Positions 1 to 13,889 of a stretch of DNA of 64,000 nucleotides are shown here, piece by piece. The stretch lies in the NCBI GenBank assembly GCA_009760855.2, contig WPIO01000015.1, positions 4,142,001-4,206,000 on the forward strand, written 5' to 3'. The position numbers were made by a program, and so were the translations under genes. The notes beneath the pieces were generated by a model. The model was not told the origin of the DNA and did no database searches. It saw only the letters and a program-made list of their open reading frames with translations. Source of the stretch: Cristatella mucedo. Its lineage: Eukaryota; Bryozoa; Phylactolaemata; Cristatellidae. Position 1 is the first letter of the stretch; each line of letters starts with the position of its first letter.

Positions 1-455
1 TCTCCATCTGTAACTCCACAAAGCCAAAATGACTAAGTGGGTGTTAAGCTGTAGTTTTCCACCACGAACTTGTAAGCCTAGTGACTTTCGGTGCGCTTAC
101 GGTAGCTAACAGACTTCAGGTCATGCGACAAAGAGAAAGTGAGAAGCATAGCTGAATCAGGAGGGCAGTCAAGCAATTGAGTGGCATGGAAGTAGCAGCT
201 CAAGACTGATGATAAAGATATGCTACAGTCAGCAGCACGAGAATAGACATCGTTGCATAAAACTTGTAGAAATGAGTTCTTTAGTTTAGGACATGGAGAG
301 TAAAAGCTTCTGCTGCCAACTATCTTCATGCGTTACAATGAACCAGCTAATTAATGTTCCATGGAGAAGCTGGGGGCACGAGGATGCTGAAACTGGGGCA
401 GCTGTTGCACTAGGTATGAAGGGAATGAGCCGTGGCTGGCCTTCAGAATGCAAGG
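1..455 (-). mobile_element. LINE-B (L2/CR1-like) 3' fragment, degenerate
   Basis: Read on the minus strand this resembles the C-terminal end and 3' UTR of the second LINE family of the window. The better copies are at 11,320-11,960 and 32,063-32,545. The reading frame is broken by many changes. The left end is cut by the window edge. Family assignment rests on colinear similarity to the other copies. Confidence 0.75.
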
Positions 456-1632
456 AGACTTCTTATGATATTGTATGTCGTAGAGCATCGTTTAGTTATC
501 TTCTATGTCTGAGCATTACTCTTTCTGTCAATCTGCTACTGGGCTCAGCAATATCTAAGAGGCATTGCCATGTTTGATTTGCCATTGTGCTTGCAACTGC
601 TGTTTCGATTTCTGGATCTCGTTTAATGGTAGCTTTATCTCAGTGGTCTCACTATAGAATTACTATACGGAGAATTAATGAGCATTTTGGTGCTTTTCTG
701 CTTGCTGCTCGAGTTTGCACAAATAATGTTTCAGGAGTTTAGCCCTGCCACTACTGAGAAGGTAGCTAGACTCACACAGTGCCTGTGTAATGATTGGTTC
801 TAAATCTCTAAATCCTGACAGATACTAGCTAGGCTTGATGTTTTAATAAATAAAAATTAATACCAGCTGATTCAACAGCCCCTTTTTTATGGCGACAGAA
901 GAGCCTGTACGGCTATCACCACCGCTTGCAGTGGTGATGAATCACCCACGGTAGGATTCGAACCCACGACCTTGGGTCCGAGGTCATGAAAAGCACTCAC
1001 CTTACTGAGTTAGCCATCGCGGATCACCAGGTTTAATGTACGAGTTCGTCTGCCATCTCTAAATCCTGACTGATACTAGCTAGGCTTGATGCTTTAATGT
1101 ACGAGTTCGTCTGCCCTGCCACTACTTTCGTGTCATGTATAGCTCAAAAAATGGTTGAATTATTGCTCTGTGAACCAGTAGAGGAATGGCAGGGCAAATT
1201 GGAGATTGCTAGATCATTTCTCTGTCGAGGCAGATTTTCTTGCTCACCGCCCCACGACAGATAACATTCGGGAGGGGTCATATTTTCAAATAAGATTCCG
1301 TGTAGTCCCCGATAGTGCCAAGCGCACTTTTGCAAATTTTAGTTAAATTTCTTGAATACATATCCTTTTTTTTGCGTTCAGCAGTGACTTCGTATATAGG
1401 TCGGCAGATGTAGCACTGCAACGAGGATTGAACGGCTGAGTGTCGTGTTGAGTTCCTTTTGTCTGTCTAGATTTCAACTTCAATATTATTTCTTTTGGCA
1501 TTGCGTGTCGGCTTTGCTCCTAACCTTCGACGTGGTTTCTCGAAGTTCAATGCCCGCTCTGCGTTATTCGTGATCGAGCACGGTTGAGGTGTTTTCACAG
1601 CCAAGTTGTCTCAGCCTTTATCCCGTGTGCAG
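456..1632. other. Probable intron upstream of the first visible MCM3AP exon
   Basis: No conserved coding segment is seen here. The stretch contains a SINE-1 copy (870-1,028). A short phrase about a tract of 40 bases long recurs around 780-840 and 1,060-1,120, which looks like a small local duplication. The N-terminal part of MCM3AP (repeat region and most of the SAC3 fold) must lie to the left of the window. Confidence 0.5.
870..1028 (-). mobile_element. SINE-1 (tRNA-derived) copy
   Basis: On the minus strand it shows a pol III B-box-like GGTTCGAATCC-type core, followed by a body that recurs in at least six other places in the window ('gatagccgtacaggctcttct'-like). The body ends in an AT-rich tail. 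It is a SINE fragment and not a tRNA gene, because the 3' half does not fold as a tRNA and carries the shared SINE body. Confidence 0.75.
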
Positions 1633-1842
1633 TTTCCTTTAGACGAATTTGTAAGGATTCTGAATTTCGAGAATGATGCCGAAGCAAGCGAGTTCTGCCA
1701 TTATTACGGGCTGGCTTTGTCGACCACGGACTCAACCGTCGTACTTCAGCGCCAGGCTGACTACGTTGCTCCGGAAGCACCTCTCAAAGCCCGCCGAGCT
1801 ATCTTGCTCGTAGAGCGGAAAATGACAACTTCTACCGGACAG
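1633..1842 (+). CDS. MCM3AP: MCM3AP exon: end of SAC3 domain
   Basis: The acceptor follows a pyrimidine tract ending in gtgcag. The frame reads FPLDEFVRILNF..., a CHYYGL phrase and ARRAILLVERK, the typical last helices of the SAC3/GANP fold. The donor is CAG|gtgagc, phase 0. Confidence 0.9.
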
Positions 1843-3804
1843 GTGAGCTGGATCCAGCGGTCCGCAGGCTGTGACTGGCTGTGCGGGGAATTTTTTGGGT
1901 TCCATTACTTTTGACTGGTGTTGCAGGTGATCAACGGAGGTCCGTTGCCTGACGTTGTGCTGCCGGCTCCTCGGTCGAGCTTTGACATCGACAACCGCTT
2001 TATCTGCATAGGTCACGATGGTGTGTAGTCAGTCACTCTCTTCTCGTGCGCTCTCTTCGCGTGCGCTCTCTTCTCGTGCGCAAGCGCTGGGAGCAGCGTT
2101 TCCATGGAATGCTGCATGTGTTGGAGTCAGCTCACCGACCAAGTTCTAGCAAAGCGACATTGCAGTCTGTGATGAATGAAGCAGATCCGGTAGCCCGATG
2201 TGTACAGTGCCGAGAAAGCCTTCGAATTTTTAATATGATGTAATTCATTTGTATAGCGCCCCAAGAGAACTAAATCTCTATTCAGGCGCTTCACATATGC
2301 CTCGGGGCTTGAGCCCATGACCACAGCCAGACCTTAAGTCGGGGCAAGCACCTTAACCGCCGGACCAACCCAGCTTTTTTATCGTACTTTCGTTCTACCA
2401 AAGGAAGGATGCGTCTAGTCGGACTGGGCAGTCGAACCTGGCCTGCTCAATCTCTGACCCATTCCCTTCCTTCCATCCTTCCCTCCATTCTCCCCCTCCG
2501 GAGCCAGATACAAGCAAGTCGATCTCATCGTGTGAACCGACTTGTCTCTTGCTGACAAAAGGCTCGGGAATGGCAGGCGGAAGTGGCAGGCACACTGGGT
2601 TGGCATCTGTCTTGCAACTTTCGCAGCAAGCGAGCATATATTCTGCAAGACACTGCAGGCAGTGGCTGCTGGTCGAACTCTCACCAGGACCGAACCAATC
2701 GAGCTCTCACTCTGGGCGAGTCAGAATTATCTCTTTGACAGCTCTTGTCTGGTTCGGGTGCACGAATTGGCTATGCAGGTCAGGAGCTGTAGCACTCATT
2801 TCAGCTCATCTGCACGTGGCCACTGCTCCAGTTTCCAGAGGTCGTGATTACTACTCCCCAGGCCGATATCCATGATTGTCTCACTTTCTGCTGCTATTAT
2901 ACCCCTTGGGGGTAATTAGTTCTCTGTGATATAGAAATCGTGCTGAAGGTTCGTCTGAATGTTTTTAGCTCGGCAACTCGGAGTGAGCTTATGCAACCGA
3001 TTCTGGCCGTGCCTATCCAGCCACTATTTATTGCCCCTTGGCTTGATACTTCCTTGAACGCCGCTCTGTTCCTGCTATGCTTCTTGCTTCTGCATTACAG
3101 TGCTGGCTATGCCATCGGCCTTCGATCGTGCACTTATAGCCGTCTCAGGCGTTTAGTGTGCTATAGGAGGCTTGCCAGTGAAACGTTCGTAGTGGCTTCT
3201 TGGCTCTGCAGAAAATGGTCCACTGCTAGTACGCAGAAACTTTGATATGGCTAGCGCACCCACCGGGCCATCTGTTTGATAAATATGGAGCATACATTAT
3301 TTAAAGGCAAAGAACTGCAAGTGCAATGTTCTGAAGGCTTCTGGCAAGCTTTTCTAGCTTAAAATATTGTATTCTCAATATTGGCATTAAGGACTGGCAC
3401 AACAAGTTAAAGCAGTGTGTGTGCTGTGTGCTAGTGCTGTCCACCAGTGTTGGTTGGTGCTCTGAACCTGCGGGATCTTTCTTGACTGAGTGATATTTCT
3501 ATGTTGCCGGTTTTGTTGGCGATTTTGCCTGCGTATTCACATCAATGTGCTTTCTCGAGCACACACCCGTGCAAGTGCTTGTGCTGTGTGTGAAGAGCCA
3601 AAGGCAGCTTCACCTGCTACACATCGAGGAGGGCAAGAATCAGGCTACAAGAAGCTTAACGCGAGGTCGGTGCATGCGTTGTAGGTGCCAAGCCCATCGC
3701 CGCCGAGGCTCGCTCTCCGGAGCCGCATGCAGCCATGGTGAGCAACGAGGTGAGCTAAAGCCGGGCCCCATTATAGCATTGCCTTCTGAATGCCAACGAC
3801 TAGC

Positions 3805-3888
<84 letters not shown>

Positions 3889-3889
3889 C

Positions 3890-3922
<33 letters not shown>

Positions 3923-6900
3923 GAAGATCAGGCCTTCTGCCTGCAGGTGGTGCAAAGAGAGATTACTGCTGACATCTGCCTTACCGTTGTCGCCGAAGAG
4001 GCTCGTGCGGTAGCTGTGAAAGTGCTGCACGAGGCTCGAGAGTGGCTTGATGCTGCCGTGCCGTCATTAGGAGCCATCCTGGATGAGGTGGTGACCGCCT
4101 TCTTCAGGTGAGTGAAGTGGGTGGCTGAGCCGCGTCCGAGGCTCTGCTCCTCGACCCACCCCTCCCCCCCTGCCGAGACCCACGAAGTCGCGCCGGCTCT
4201 CTCCCCATCTGGTCATTGGTGCTGGTTCCCCACGTGCCTGTCAGATTGTAGCGCTCTCGTCCGGCAAGGCCTTGACGTGAGCTCATGGCTGGTCTGTCTG
4301 TAGATCGGTGGCACAGGAAGTGTTCAGCGAGCAGCAGCGGGCCGAGCAGGCAATGGTGCTGAAGCAGGCAGAGGCAGCACGAAGCCTCGACATCGTCTCC
4401 AGCATCATGGTGGACAAGGTGCTCGCTCAGTTTATAGCCGAAGAAGCTCGCGTCGTGGCAGAAGAGGTCTACGGGTGATTAAGGCGCTGCTGCTTCTGGT
4501 GTTTGTGGGTGCATGCATGTGTGCGGTGTACTTGGTGTGCACGTGTGTTCTGCAAACGAAGCAGCTGGTCTTTTGCCATCAATTTCGCAGCAGCGGTTTC
4601 TGCATCCGTCGAGTCGCAAAGCGTTCTGCCACACGCTCGGACGTGTCGCTTGGCGTTAGCAGTGAGTATCATCCTCAATAGTTTCGCTTCGCTTTACCGG
4701 TCGGCACTCTTTTGCTTGCAGCCTCACCGCGACCGAGAAGGAGCGGCGGCGGCGCCGCGCGCAGGCGCTGGACGCCTGCGCGGCGGCCGTGGCGCTCGAG
4801 CTCGTCGACGAGGAAGCGCAAGACTTCGCCGAGCGTGTGGCACGCGACTTCCATCGTGCTCACGTCGCCGAGCGGCTCGCCGAGCTCGACCGCTGCCTGC
4901 GACGCTTCGAGCTGCTCCGCCTGCGGCTGCGCGTCGACCGGTGGCGCCGCGCTCTGGCCGCACGCCGGCGCATGCGCGCCTTCCTCGCTGAGTTCCCGCC
5001 GGGACCGTCGCTGCGGTGCCCGCTGCTGCCTGCGGGCACCGCTGCGGCGGCGGCAGCCGGCCGGCAGGGGGCGCGGACTTCGTCGCGTCGCCGAGCGGTC
5101 GGCGCTGCCGCCAGCTCGGCAGCAGCAGCCGATCCGGACGGCTGCGCGGACAGGCGACGGTGTCTGAGGCTCGACACCAGAGTCCTGGCCAAGCGGCTGA
5201 AGCTGGCGCAAGCTGCCAGCCCGCTGAACGTCGCTCAGATCGTGGCGCCTTTTCTGGCCGTGAGGGCCGAGGCAGACGACCTGGCAGTGAAAAGGAGCGG
5301 CAAGGCAGCGTCGTCGGCTGCTGCTGCGGCCGGTCGCTTGCTGGGTAAGTCGCTGCTGCGGCTGCACAGGTGCGTCCAATCTCGACCTGGAGGAGGCAGG
5401 CGAGTTTTGTTTCGTGACTCAAAGCCGCCGTCAGACGACGTGGTGATTTCGCACGAGCGCTGGCTCGTGCGAAAGCAGGAGGCAGCACGCAGCGGGCCAG
5501 ACGCGCGAGAGTGCTGAGAGCTCTCTGGTTTCTTTTCCTGCTTCTCGTCTGTTGCTTCTCGTCTACGCAGCAGAGTGCCTCTCTCGCCAAGTATGTAGCG
5601 GTGCTGTGCGCCGAGTCGCGCATCCGGACGAGAGAGCGCTCAGCTCATACCAGGCTTAAGGTTTTCTGCTAAGCTGGTTGCTGCTAGAGCAACTGCCGGA
5701 CTGGCCACTGTGGGTGGGTGGGTGGGGGGTCATATCTGCTGCACACAGACTTGTTTTAATGCAACCAATTCAAGCCTATTGTCTCCCTGCTTTGTAGACT
5801 AGCTCAATGTCGTTGCTGTCGGGGTGTCGTTGTGCAGTAGTGTCACGTGGTGACTGGGCAGTCGGCCCATCGGGCGACCCTCGCCGGTTCAGCCTGCCGT
5901 AGTTTGTGCAGCCATCTCTGGTGTGGCTGTGGCCCACTCTGTAAAACTGACAGCTTAGATCTACGCCACTTGCAGGCTGTTGGATGTAATAGTGAGCTGC
6001 GATGATGTAGGTAAGGCGGTTGCTTTTCACCACATCGGTCTCGAAGTCATGATTTCGAAACCAGTAATGAACGATTTTTTATGCCACTGCAAGCGCTGGT
6101 GATAGCCGTAAAGGCTCTTCTGGCACTATTCAAAAAGAGGCTGTTAAATCAGGTTGTATTTTTTTCGACTGCTGTCTGCTTGTGAAAATGCATGTTTTCG
6201 CTCTGCCAAAGGCTGCATTTAGTGGAAGTTTTGCTGCAGACGAGCTTTCACGACCATAGGCAGTGAGCTGAGCTCGTGACTATCGGAGCTTCAGCTAGTC
6301 AGCTGCACCGCCTGCTAGGCATCATGGTCGCTTAGCCGTGCTGCATGTGGCTGTCGTTGTTTCTCGAGTTGGTCCTTCTTTGTTCTGCACGACGATGAAG
6401 GGGCACCTGGCGACATCATTAGTTGCTATCGTCAATGCAAGTTGACATGCTGCCCGGACGTGACTCGGTGATGTGACTCGACGAGACATGCATCGCCTCC
6501 AGAACGTTTAAAGTGCCTTAGAAAGATGCTTAGTTCTCTCGGGCTCTGAGCAATTGTATTATTAATTATTACCAATAGCATTACTAACGAGGGAATGCCG
6601 TGCTTGAGATGCAACTCATACCAGTAACTAGACCATGACCATGACACGTGTTTATGCATCCAATGATCATTTATGTTTGCAGGCAATCGACTGTGCTTCA
6701 AGTTGCTGCTGCTGCTTCCAGAGCAGGACTCCACAGTGGACGACAGTGTGGCTGATAGTCCATACGAGCATCGCTGGCCGGAGTTGGTTGCAGAGAAGTT
6801 GTCCTATGGGCCTGTGACAACGGAAGCAGCCTCCAGTGCATCTACCGAGGTAGCTCACCATACCTGCCTTTTTAGGCCTCTTTTAATGATAACAATAATA

Positions 6901-7911
6901 ATACATTGGATACAGCACCCTCCGAGAATTCAATCTCTTTCTAGGCACTCTACATTTGCTGCAAAAGGAAGCACGATCGAATGGTTAGTGGTAGCATGCT
7001 CAATAAACAACAAGAATAACATGGTTAGGGGTGACATGCACAGCGTCAGCATGCAAGTGTGGTTAGTGGCAGCACACACAGTTTCAGCACATAAAGGATG
7101 AATCACAGGTACCCGCAAAATGCTGTGATAAATAGATGCATTTTTAGTTTCTTTTTAAATGTGGTCCAGTCAGGAGATGTGACGCAAGTCGGGAGGGAGT
7201 TCCAGGCTCTGGGAGCATACGAACTAAAGGCGCAGTCTCCAATGGATTTGGGATGCTGGTGGTGGCTGGCTGATGGGGGGAGTAGAGCTGATAAGTGGGT
7301 TGGAGCCAAAGAATGAAGGGACCTGAAAGTGAGTGACAAAACCTCGAAGTCGGTGCGTTGCTTGATTGAGAGCCGGTGCAGGTCGACGAGAAGTGGTGAG
7401 ATATGGCAACTTCGATACTCACGACAGACAATAGTGGCTGCTGAGTTGTGCACCAGCTGTAGGCGCCTGAGTGCGCTGGCCGGTAGACCAGCAAGCAGTG
7501 AGTTACAGAAGTCAAGACGGGATGTCATAAATGCATGGACCAATTTAGATGGGGTATCCTTGTCTAAACAGGCCCGAATTTTAGCAATGTTATGTAACTG
7601 AAAGTAGGCAGACTTGAGTGTGGAGCTGATGTAGTCGTCTAATGAAAGGTCACTTTGGAACATGGCGCCTAGATTTCGTGCAGACTCAACAGGATATATG
7701 CCTAATAAGTTGGTTGTATCGTCATTCAATTCAAAGACTTGTTTTTTGGTGCCATCCATGGGGGGATGTCAGCAATACATGCAACGAGTTGATAGATGCA
7801 GGTAGTTGAGAGTTGATCGTGCTGAAGGGCTGGGAGGGATCAAAGCAAAGGAACAACTGAGTTCATCTATATAGAAGTGAAAGTCTAGATTGTGCCCGAT
7901 AATCATGTCTG

Positions 7912-7966
<55 letters not shown>

Positions 7967-10900
7967 AAACCATGAAAAGAACCAAGCAGAGACCACTGAG
8001 GTACACCATACTTCAGTAACCCACCGGATGATCTTTGTCCGTTCACGTCAATACTCTGTAGCAGTGCTTCTCAACCTTCCTAATACTGCGACCCTTTATT
8101 ACAGGTCCTCATGTTATGGTAACCCAAAATCATAAAATTAGTAGGTACAAAATGTGAAAATCCGTGTTTTCTTATAGTCTTAGGCAACCCCTGTGAAAGG
8201 GTCGTTTGACCCCCAAAGGGGTCGCAACCCACAGGTTGGGAACTTATTTTGTTGTGTTTAGGCTACTATTCGGTTACACTTTTGAGACTGGCCTAGTTAC
8301 CAAAGTGATTTCAGGGAGAGTCCCTGACTGCTATTTAATGCATTTGCTTGCTGACTCGTTGGGTAGCTGGAATATTTTGCTGCTGTAGTACCAAAGGTCG
8401 TTCTCCTTTCCCTATTCTATATCTGTCTTTTAGAATAGGATGGCGTAATATGTCAGGGCTATTCACCAACCGAGACTTGGTAGGGCTGCTGTCCATGTAC
8501 AATTTGTAATTGAGGAGACTTTGGTGAGGTACAACCTGAAGCCGGTGGCTATCGACCGTTACCATGGATAACTCAAAGAAATGAGGAAATGAGGAATGAA
8601 TTCAAAGAAATGAGGCCGATTACGTGTCACTATACCTGCTAGGACAGACTTATAAATAGTTAAATCTTTAGGCTTCATTTCGCCCCTGTGAGGGTTCATG
8701 CTTTAAGCCTGCAGGCTGCTACTAGGAAGCCGGTTGGTGGGCATACGATCACGTGTCGACTGAATGAGCAAGGTATGCTTGCTCAGAACGAAAAAAGAGA
8801 AGCCGCATCTTCTTTTTAAGCATCAAGTGGCTTGATTGGAGTGGGCCAGGGCATGAGCACACTAGGGCCACGAAGACTGGAGCAAAATCATATTGAGCGA
8901 TGTGAGTAAATTCGCCATTTTTGGCTACTGAAAATATATGCAGTGCGTGCATCGATACTCCAGTGGAGGTTTAAATGATAATTGCCATCTTTATAAACAA
9001 ATTTGAGGAAGAAATTTAGCTGCAAAAGTTGTCATGGTGATGGAGGCTGATTCTGATATATCACGATACAAGACGTTTATTTAGAGCTACTCCTGAGCAT
9101 TGCAGTGCCTAGCGCAATGAGCCTTTGTGAGATTATGTCTTTTCAAACTGAACAATGAGCCTTGCCATGCAGCTTAGTGTGCTCACAATATTTTTTCTGC
9201 TACACTGTTTAGTTTAGGACCATTACACTTAGCAGAATGGGCAAGTCAGTAGTCATACCAGAATGCCATTGATTTTCTCATGGGTTAAATGTATAAAAAT
9301 AAAAGGCTCAGCTCAGGAGGGTTGTTTCGCATCTAAAGAATTGCTTTTTTTTAAGTTTGCCGGACGTTTGGAGAACTATAAGGCCAGATTCTTGTGAAGG
9401 CACAGTTTACTCAATGCCGATGGTCAGCCAGGTTATTAGCTATCGCAGTGGTGCAACTTTATTTTAGAGGTAAAAATGAGTTTTGTTGTGCTACACATTA
9501 GCGAGCTTACATATTACATAAGCTCATTTTATGAACTGCACATGGTTACGACAGGTTGCAATGACGTTTTTATATTTGAATCAGAACCTTTTTACTGCTG
9601 CTGCTGCAGAGAGCTCTCCGTGTCATTGCGTTCCCAGGTCGCCCCTTTGCTGAGTCTCTACTCGGTCACGCACGGCCGGTGGCAGGCATGCGCTTGCGTG
9701 CGTGCGGCTGGAGCCGAACTGAATGAGGTATCTGCTTCGATGCTCTCCGAGTCCGGCGTCTGTCGTGGTACCACGGCTCTGCTGTGTGTGCTGCCCACAA
9801 TGCACTTGGACGGCAAGGTTAGCGTGCCAGAGCACGTGGCTGTTGGTGGTGCTGTAGCTGCCCTTGCTTTTGTATCGTGTAATGCAGTGGGTTCTGAGAG
9901 CCAAATGTATAAGTATATGTACATGTTTAAAATGTATAGAAGTAAAATGTGTGTGTGTGTGTCTGCTTGCGAGCTAGCAGGTGCACGTCTGCATAACCAT
10001 CGTTATTGAGTTCCACTCTTTATGAGCTTAGGAGCTGAAGGCAGAGCACTTTTCTTGGAGGCACGCGCAAACGGCCAGAGTCTTTGGAGCAGGTGCTTTG
10101 GGAAGCATGATTAAGACATCACACATTGGGACCTAGTATGCATTTGTAGCTCGAATATATGCCATGGCAGAGGGCCCTAAATGTGAGTGACAGAATCTTG
10201 AAGCCCTGCTTGACTAGGTAGCCAGTGCATGTCGGTGAGAAGTGCTTAGTGTGGCAGTCGTGATAATCACAGCAGACAAGCACAGCTGCTGTTTTGCACC
10301 TGCTGTGAGTGTCTTATCATGTAGGCCGGAACACCAAAGAGTAGTGAGTTGCAGACTTTTATATGGAATGTTGCAAATGCACGAATCAGCTTGGTTTTCG
10401 TTCATATCCTCATCTTAGATGCTCTTGGCATGCATTTCAAAGCAGAGGTTTTATGAAATTCGTCGGGATGTAAATTCTGTGTGAATCTTGATCTTGTAGT
10501 GGGCAGCTTAGTGCTTATGTATGTGCTTTTCTCGGCTGTAGCTTGTACCCGGTTCCTGTTCTTAGATGCATTTTATTACTCGGACATACTGTATATTGGT
10601 GCTTGTGCATCTGTGCTCAGGTCATAGATTATCGTACTGAAGTAGTTCACTCTTTGTTGCCTGCTGAAAGAAGGTTGTTAGCTGCAGATCCTGGGTCGTG
10701 GAGAGCAAGTACCTTACTTACTTATGTGCTGCAACCAATTAATAATAATAATAATGCACTTGATAAAGCGCCCTCAGAGAACTCAATCTCTTTCTGGGCG
10801 CTTAACATTTGCTGCAAAGGGAAATGCAATTGAATGGTGAGTAATATCATGCTTGATAAACAAACAACATGAATAACATGGTTAGTAGTGACATGCACAG

Positions 10901-13822
10901 GTTCAGCATGCAAATGTGGTTAGTGGCAGCATGCACAGTGTCAGCACGAATAAGCACAAGCACGCATAAGCACATGACCAATCCTTTCCAGCAGTTCTGA
11001 CCTGCTACTTCCATGCTACACACGCCTATCTCGACTGCCTTCATGACTCAGCCATGCTTCTTATTTTCTCTTTGTTGCGTGAGATGAAGTCGGTTGGCTA
11101 CCGAATGCAAACCGAAAGCTGCTTAGGCTTTTGAGTACGCTATAGAAAACTCTCTGCCACAACACCTACACAGTCTTTGTGGCTTAGCATACAGTTACAA
11201 AGATAAACTACATAGCATCCTCTGAGAACCTGATCTCGTTCTAGGCACGTTGTATGCACTGTACTTAGAAGTGCTATAACCGAATACATTGCTTAGCTGG
11301 AAGGTTGGCACAGCCTAATGTAATGTAATGTATCTCTGTCTGTAACTCCACAGAGCCACAAAGACCATGTGTGTGTTATGCAGAGAGTTTTGTATACTGC
11401 ACTCACAGCCTAATCGGCTTTCGGTATGCATTTGGTAGCCCACAGACTTCATCTCACGCAACAAAGAGAAAGTGGGAAGCATAGCAGAGTCAGGAGAGCA
11501 GTTGAGGTAGTGAGTAGCATGAAAGTAGCAGCTCAGGACCGCTGAAAAGGATGAGCCATAGTCGGCAGCAGGAGAGTAGTTGTCGTTGCGTAAGAATTGT
11601 GGAAGCGAGTTCCACAGTCTTGGACCTGCAGAACTAAAGCTTCTGTCGCCAACGGTCTTTAAGTGGAGGAATGGAACAGCTAAGTTATTGTCCATACAGG
11701 ACCTGAGGGAACGAAGAGGCTGAAACTGATGCAGCAGTTCAGCTAGGTACGTAGGAGCCAAGCCGTGGTGAGCCTTGTGGGTCAGCATTAAAACTTGAAT
11801 CTGTATCCGTTGATCAACCGGCAGCCATCCTAGCTCTTTTAGCCATGAGTTTGATGGCCGAGCTGTTGATAGGGCGAGCGCAAGATGCGGGGAGGTTCTC
11901 ACTGACCCGCCGGAGAAGGCCTGCCGGTAGGTATCGACTAATGGCAACATTGCACCTTATGCTAAGCCGTTCCTGTTTTGTGTAGCATATCCGAGGACTG
12001 CTCTTAAATAGTCACGGCGATGATAGCAGTGGAATACCCGAAGGTAGCACGCAGAAATCGGGTTATGGTCTGCATTGCGCTAGGGGTCGCCCGAGGCGGT
12101 AGGAATCATCACCTCTATGTAAAAATGATGCTGTTAAATAAGTAAAATTTACTTTGCTCGTTATTCAGCCACTGAGCAACTTTGCGAGGTCGTTGCCCTG
12201 GCGAACTTGTAGCCAGCAGGGCTGCGCTTTCACTTCACCGCTCAAATGGCGCTGCATAATCTTGGCTACAGCGCTACGGCTCTGTGCGCGTGAGCTAGAA
12301 TGCGCATTCTTATTGTTCATCCCTCCCCCTCCCTCCGTCCATTCTTCCAACGCTCAGCCCATTCTGTCATCGCACGTTGCGTCCTTTTTTGCAGGATGCC
12401 CCGTCGATGCAGCAGCAGCACGCATGGCTCGATCGCAGCCGTTCGTCAGTCAGACTGGCTCTCAGGGCCAAGCCTGCCACGCCAGCTCTTCCGCTGCTCC
12501 TTCTCGCGCCGACGCACGGCGCCGCACCTGTCGAGCCTGCAGCTGCCGCGATGCTGAGCGCGGAAGGGCGGCTGGCCCGCGCTCTGCAGCTGGACGACCT
12601 GCTCGACCGCGGGGCCGTGTCAGCCGTGCGCCTGCTCCTCGTCGACGTCGCCTCGTCCGCGCAGAGCCTCGACGACACGGTAGCACCAGCAGCACCTTGC
12701 AGCGCATATTGCGGGCGCCTCGCCTCGACTCATCGCAACCGTCCTTTGCCCGCGCGGGCGGCAGCTGCCGCGGGCAAAGGCTCGAACGCAGGGTTCAGGC
12801 CTCTCCAAGTCTTTTTCTCTCATTTTGCTGAGCTGCAGCTGACCGAAGGACTGCAGTGGCTGGCCTCGCGTGCTCCGCCGGAGCCGCGCGTGCGCTGCTG
12901 CGACGCCGCCACGCTCGTCGACTTCGTGCTTGCCCGCGAGTTCTACTCGCCGATGTACGAGGACCTCGCCGCCCGGCAAGAGATGGGCCTGGCGCACCAG
13001 GTGAGCGACTGCGCTTACAGCTGGCGCTCGCCTTTCGCAGCATGCCGCTGTAGTTGGGTTTGCGCTGAGCCAGCAGCCTGGTTAGTGAGCGCGTCGCCAG
13101 CGAGTGAGCGCCAGTCGTAGGAAAACCTGGCCGCTCTGCTTCGTGCCGTTGAACGCATGGCCGATCAAGCCAGTGCATCTCGTGCTGCCGGCTTTGCAGA
13201 GTGCGTACATGCTGACGTCGGTCTAGCGGGTGCATTTTAAACTAAATAAGGTTGAGCCTTAGCTGATTTTGCAGCCTCATTTGAATAGCGGTCGCCGGTT
13301 CCTTCACTTTCAAGGCAGGCAACTCACGAGTGACTGACGTCGTGACAACCAGTGGCCTGATGACATTGGATTGATGATAATAGTAATATATTTGTATAAC
13401 GCCCTCTGAGAACTGAATCTTTTTCTAGGAACTAGACAGATGCAGAAACGGAAGCTTAAAATGCATCTGTTCCACATTTGCTTAATCATTATTGGAAGAA
13501 CAACTATTTCGAAAACATGTAGCTCCTTTGCCGAGCTGGTTTGGTCCAGCGGTTACCGTGCTAGCCCCGACCAAGGTCTGGCTGAGGTCGTGGGCTTGAG
13601 CCCCCCCAGGCATATGTGAAGTGCCTGAATAGAGATTAAGTTCTCTTAAGGTGCTATACAAATGAATTATATAGTTTATGTTTAGGCTTTTTTAGCCTCT
13701 GGCTATTGTTTAGTTTGACAAAAATCATGCTTTCCTTGCGTTTCGGGAAATCGAATCTGATTAGCTATCTCTAATGTTGGTTTGGATTGCTTTTTGTTGT
13801 CGTCAGCAATGGTTACAACATG

Positions 13823-13889
<67 letters not shown>

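Noticed and set aside
4724-5623. A 299-codon minus-strand frame and other antisense frames over the MCM3AP exon
   Set aside because: They are shadows of a GC-rich coding exon; no motif of their own, and the plus strand has the conserved protein.
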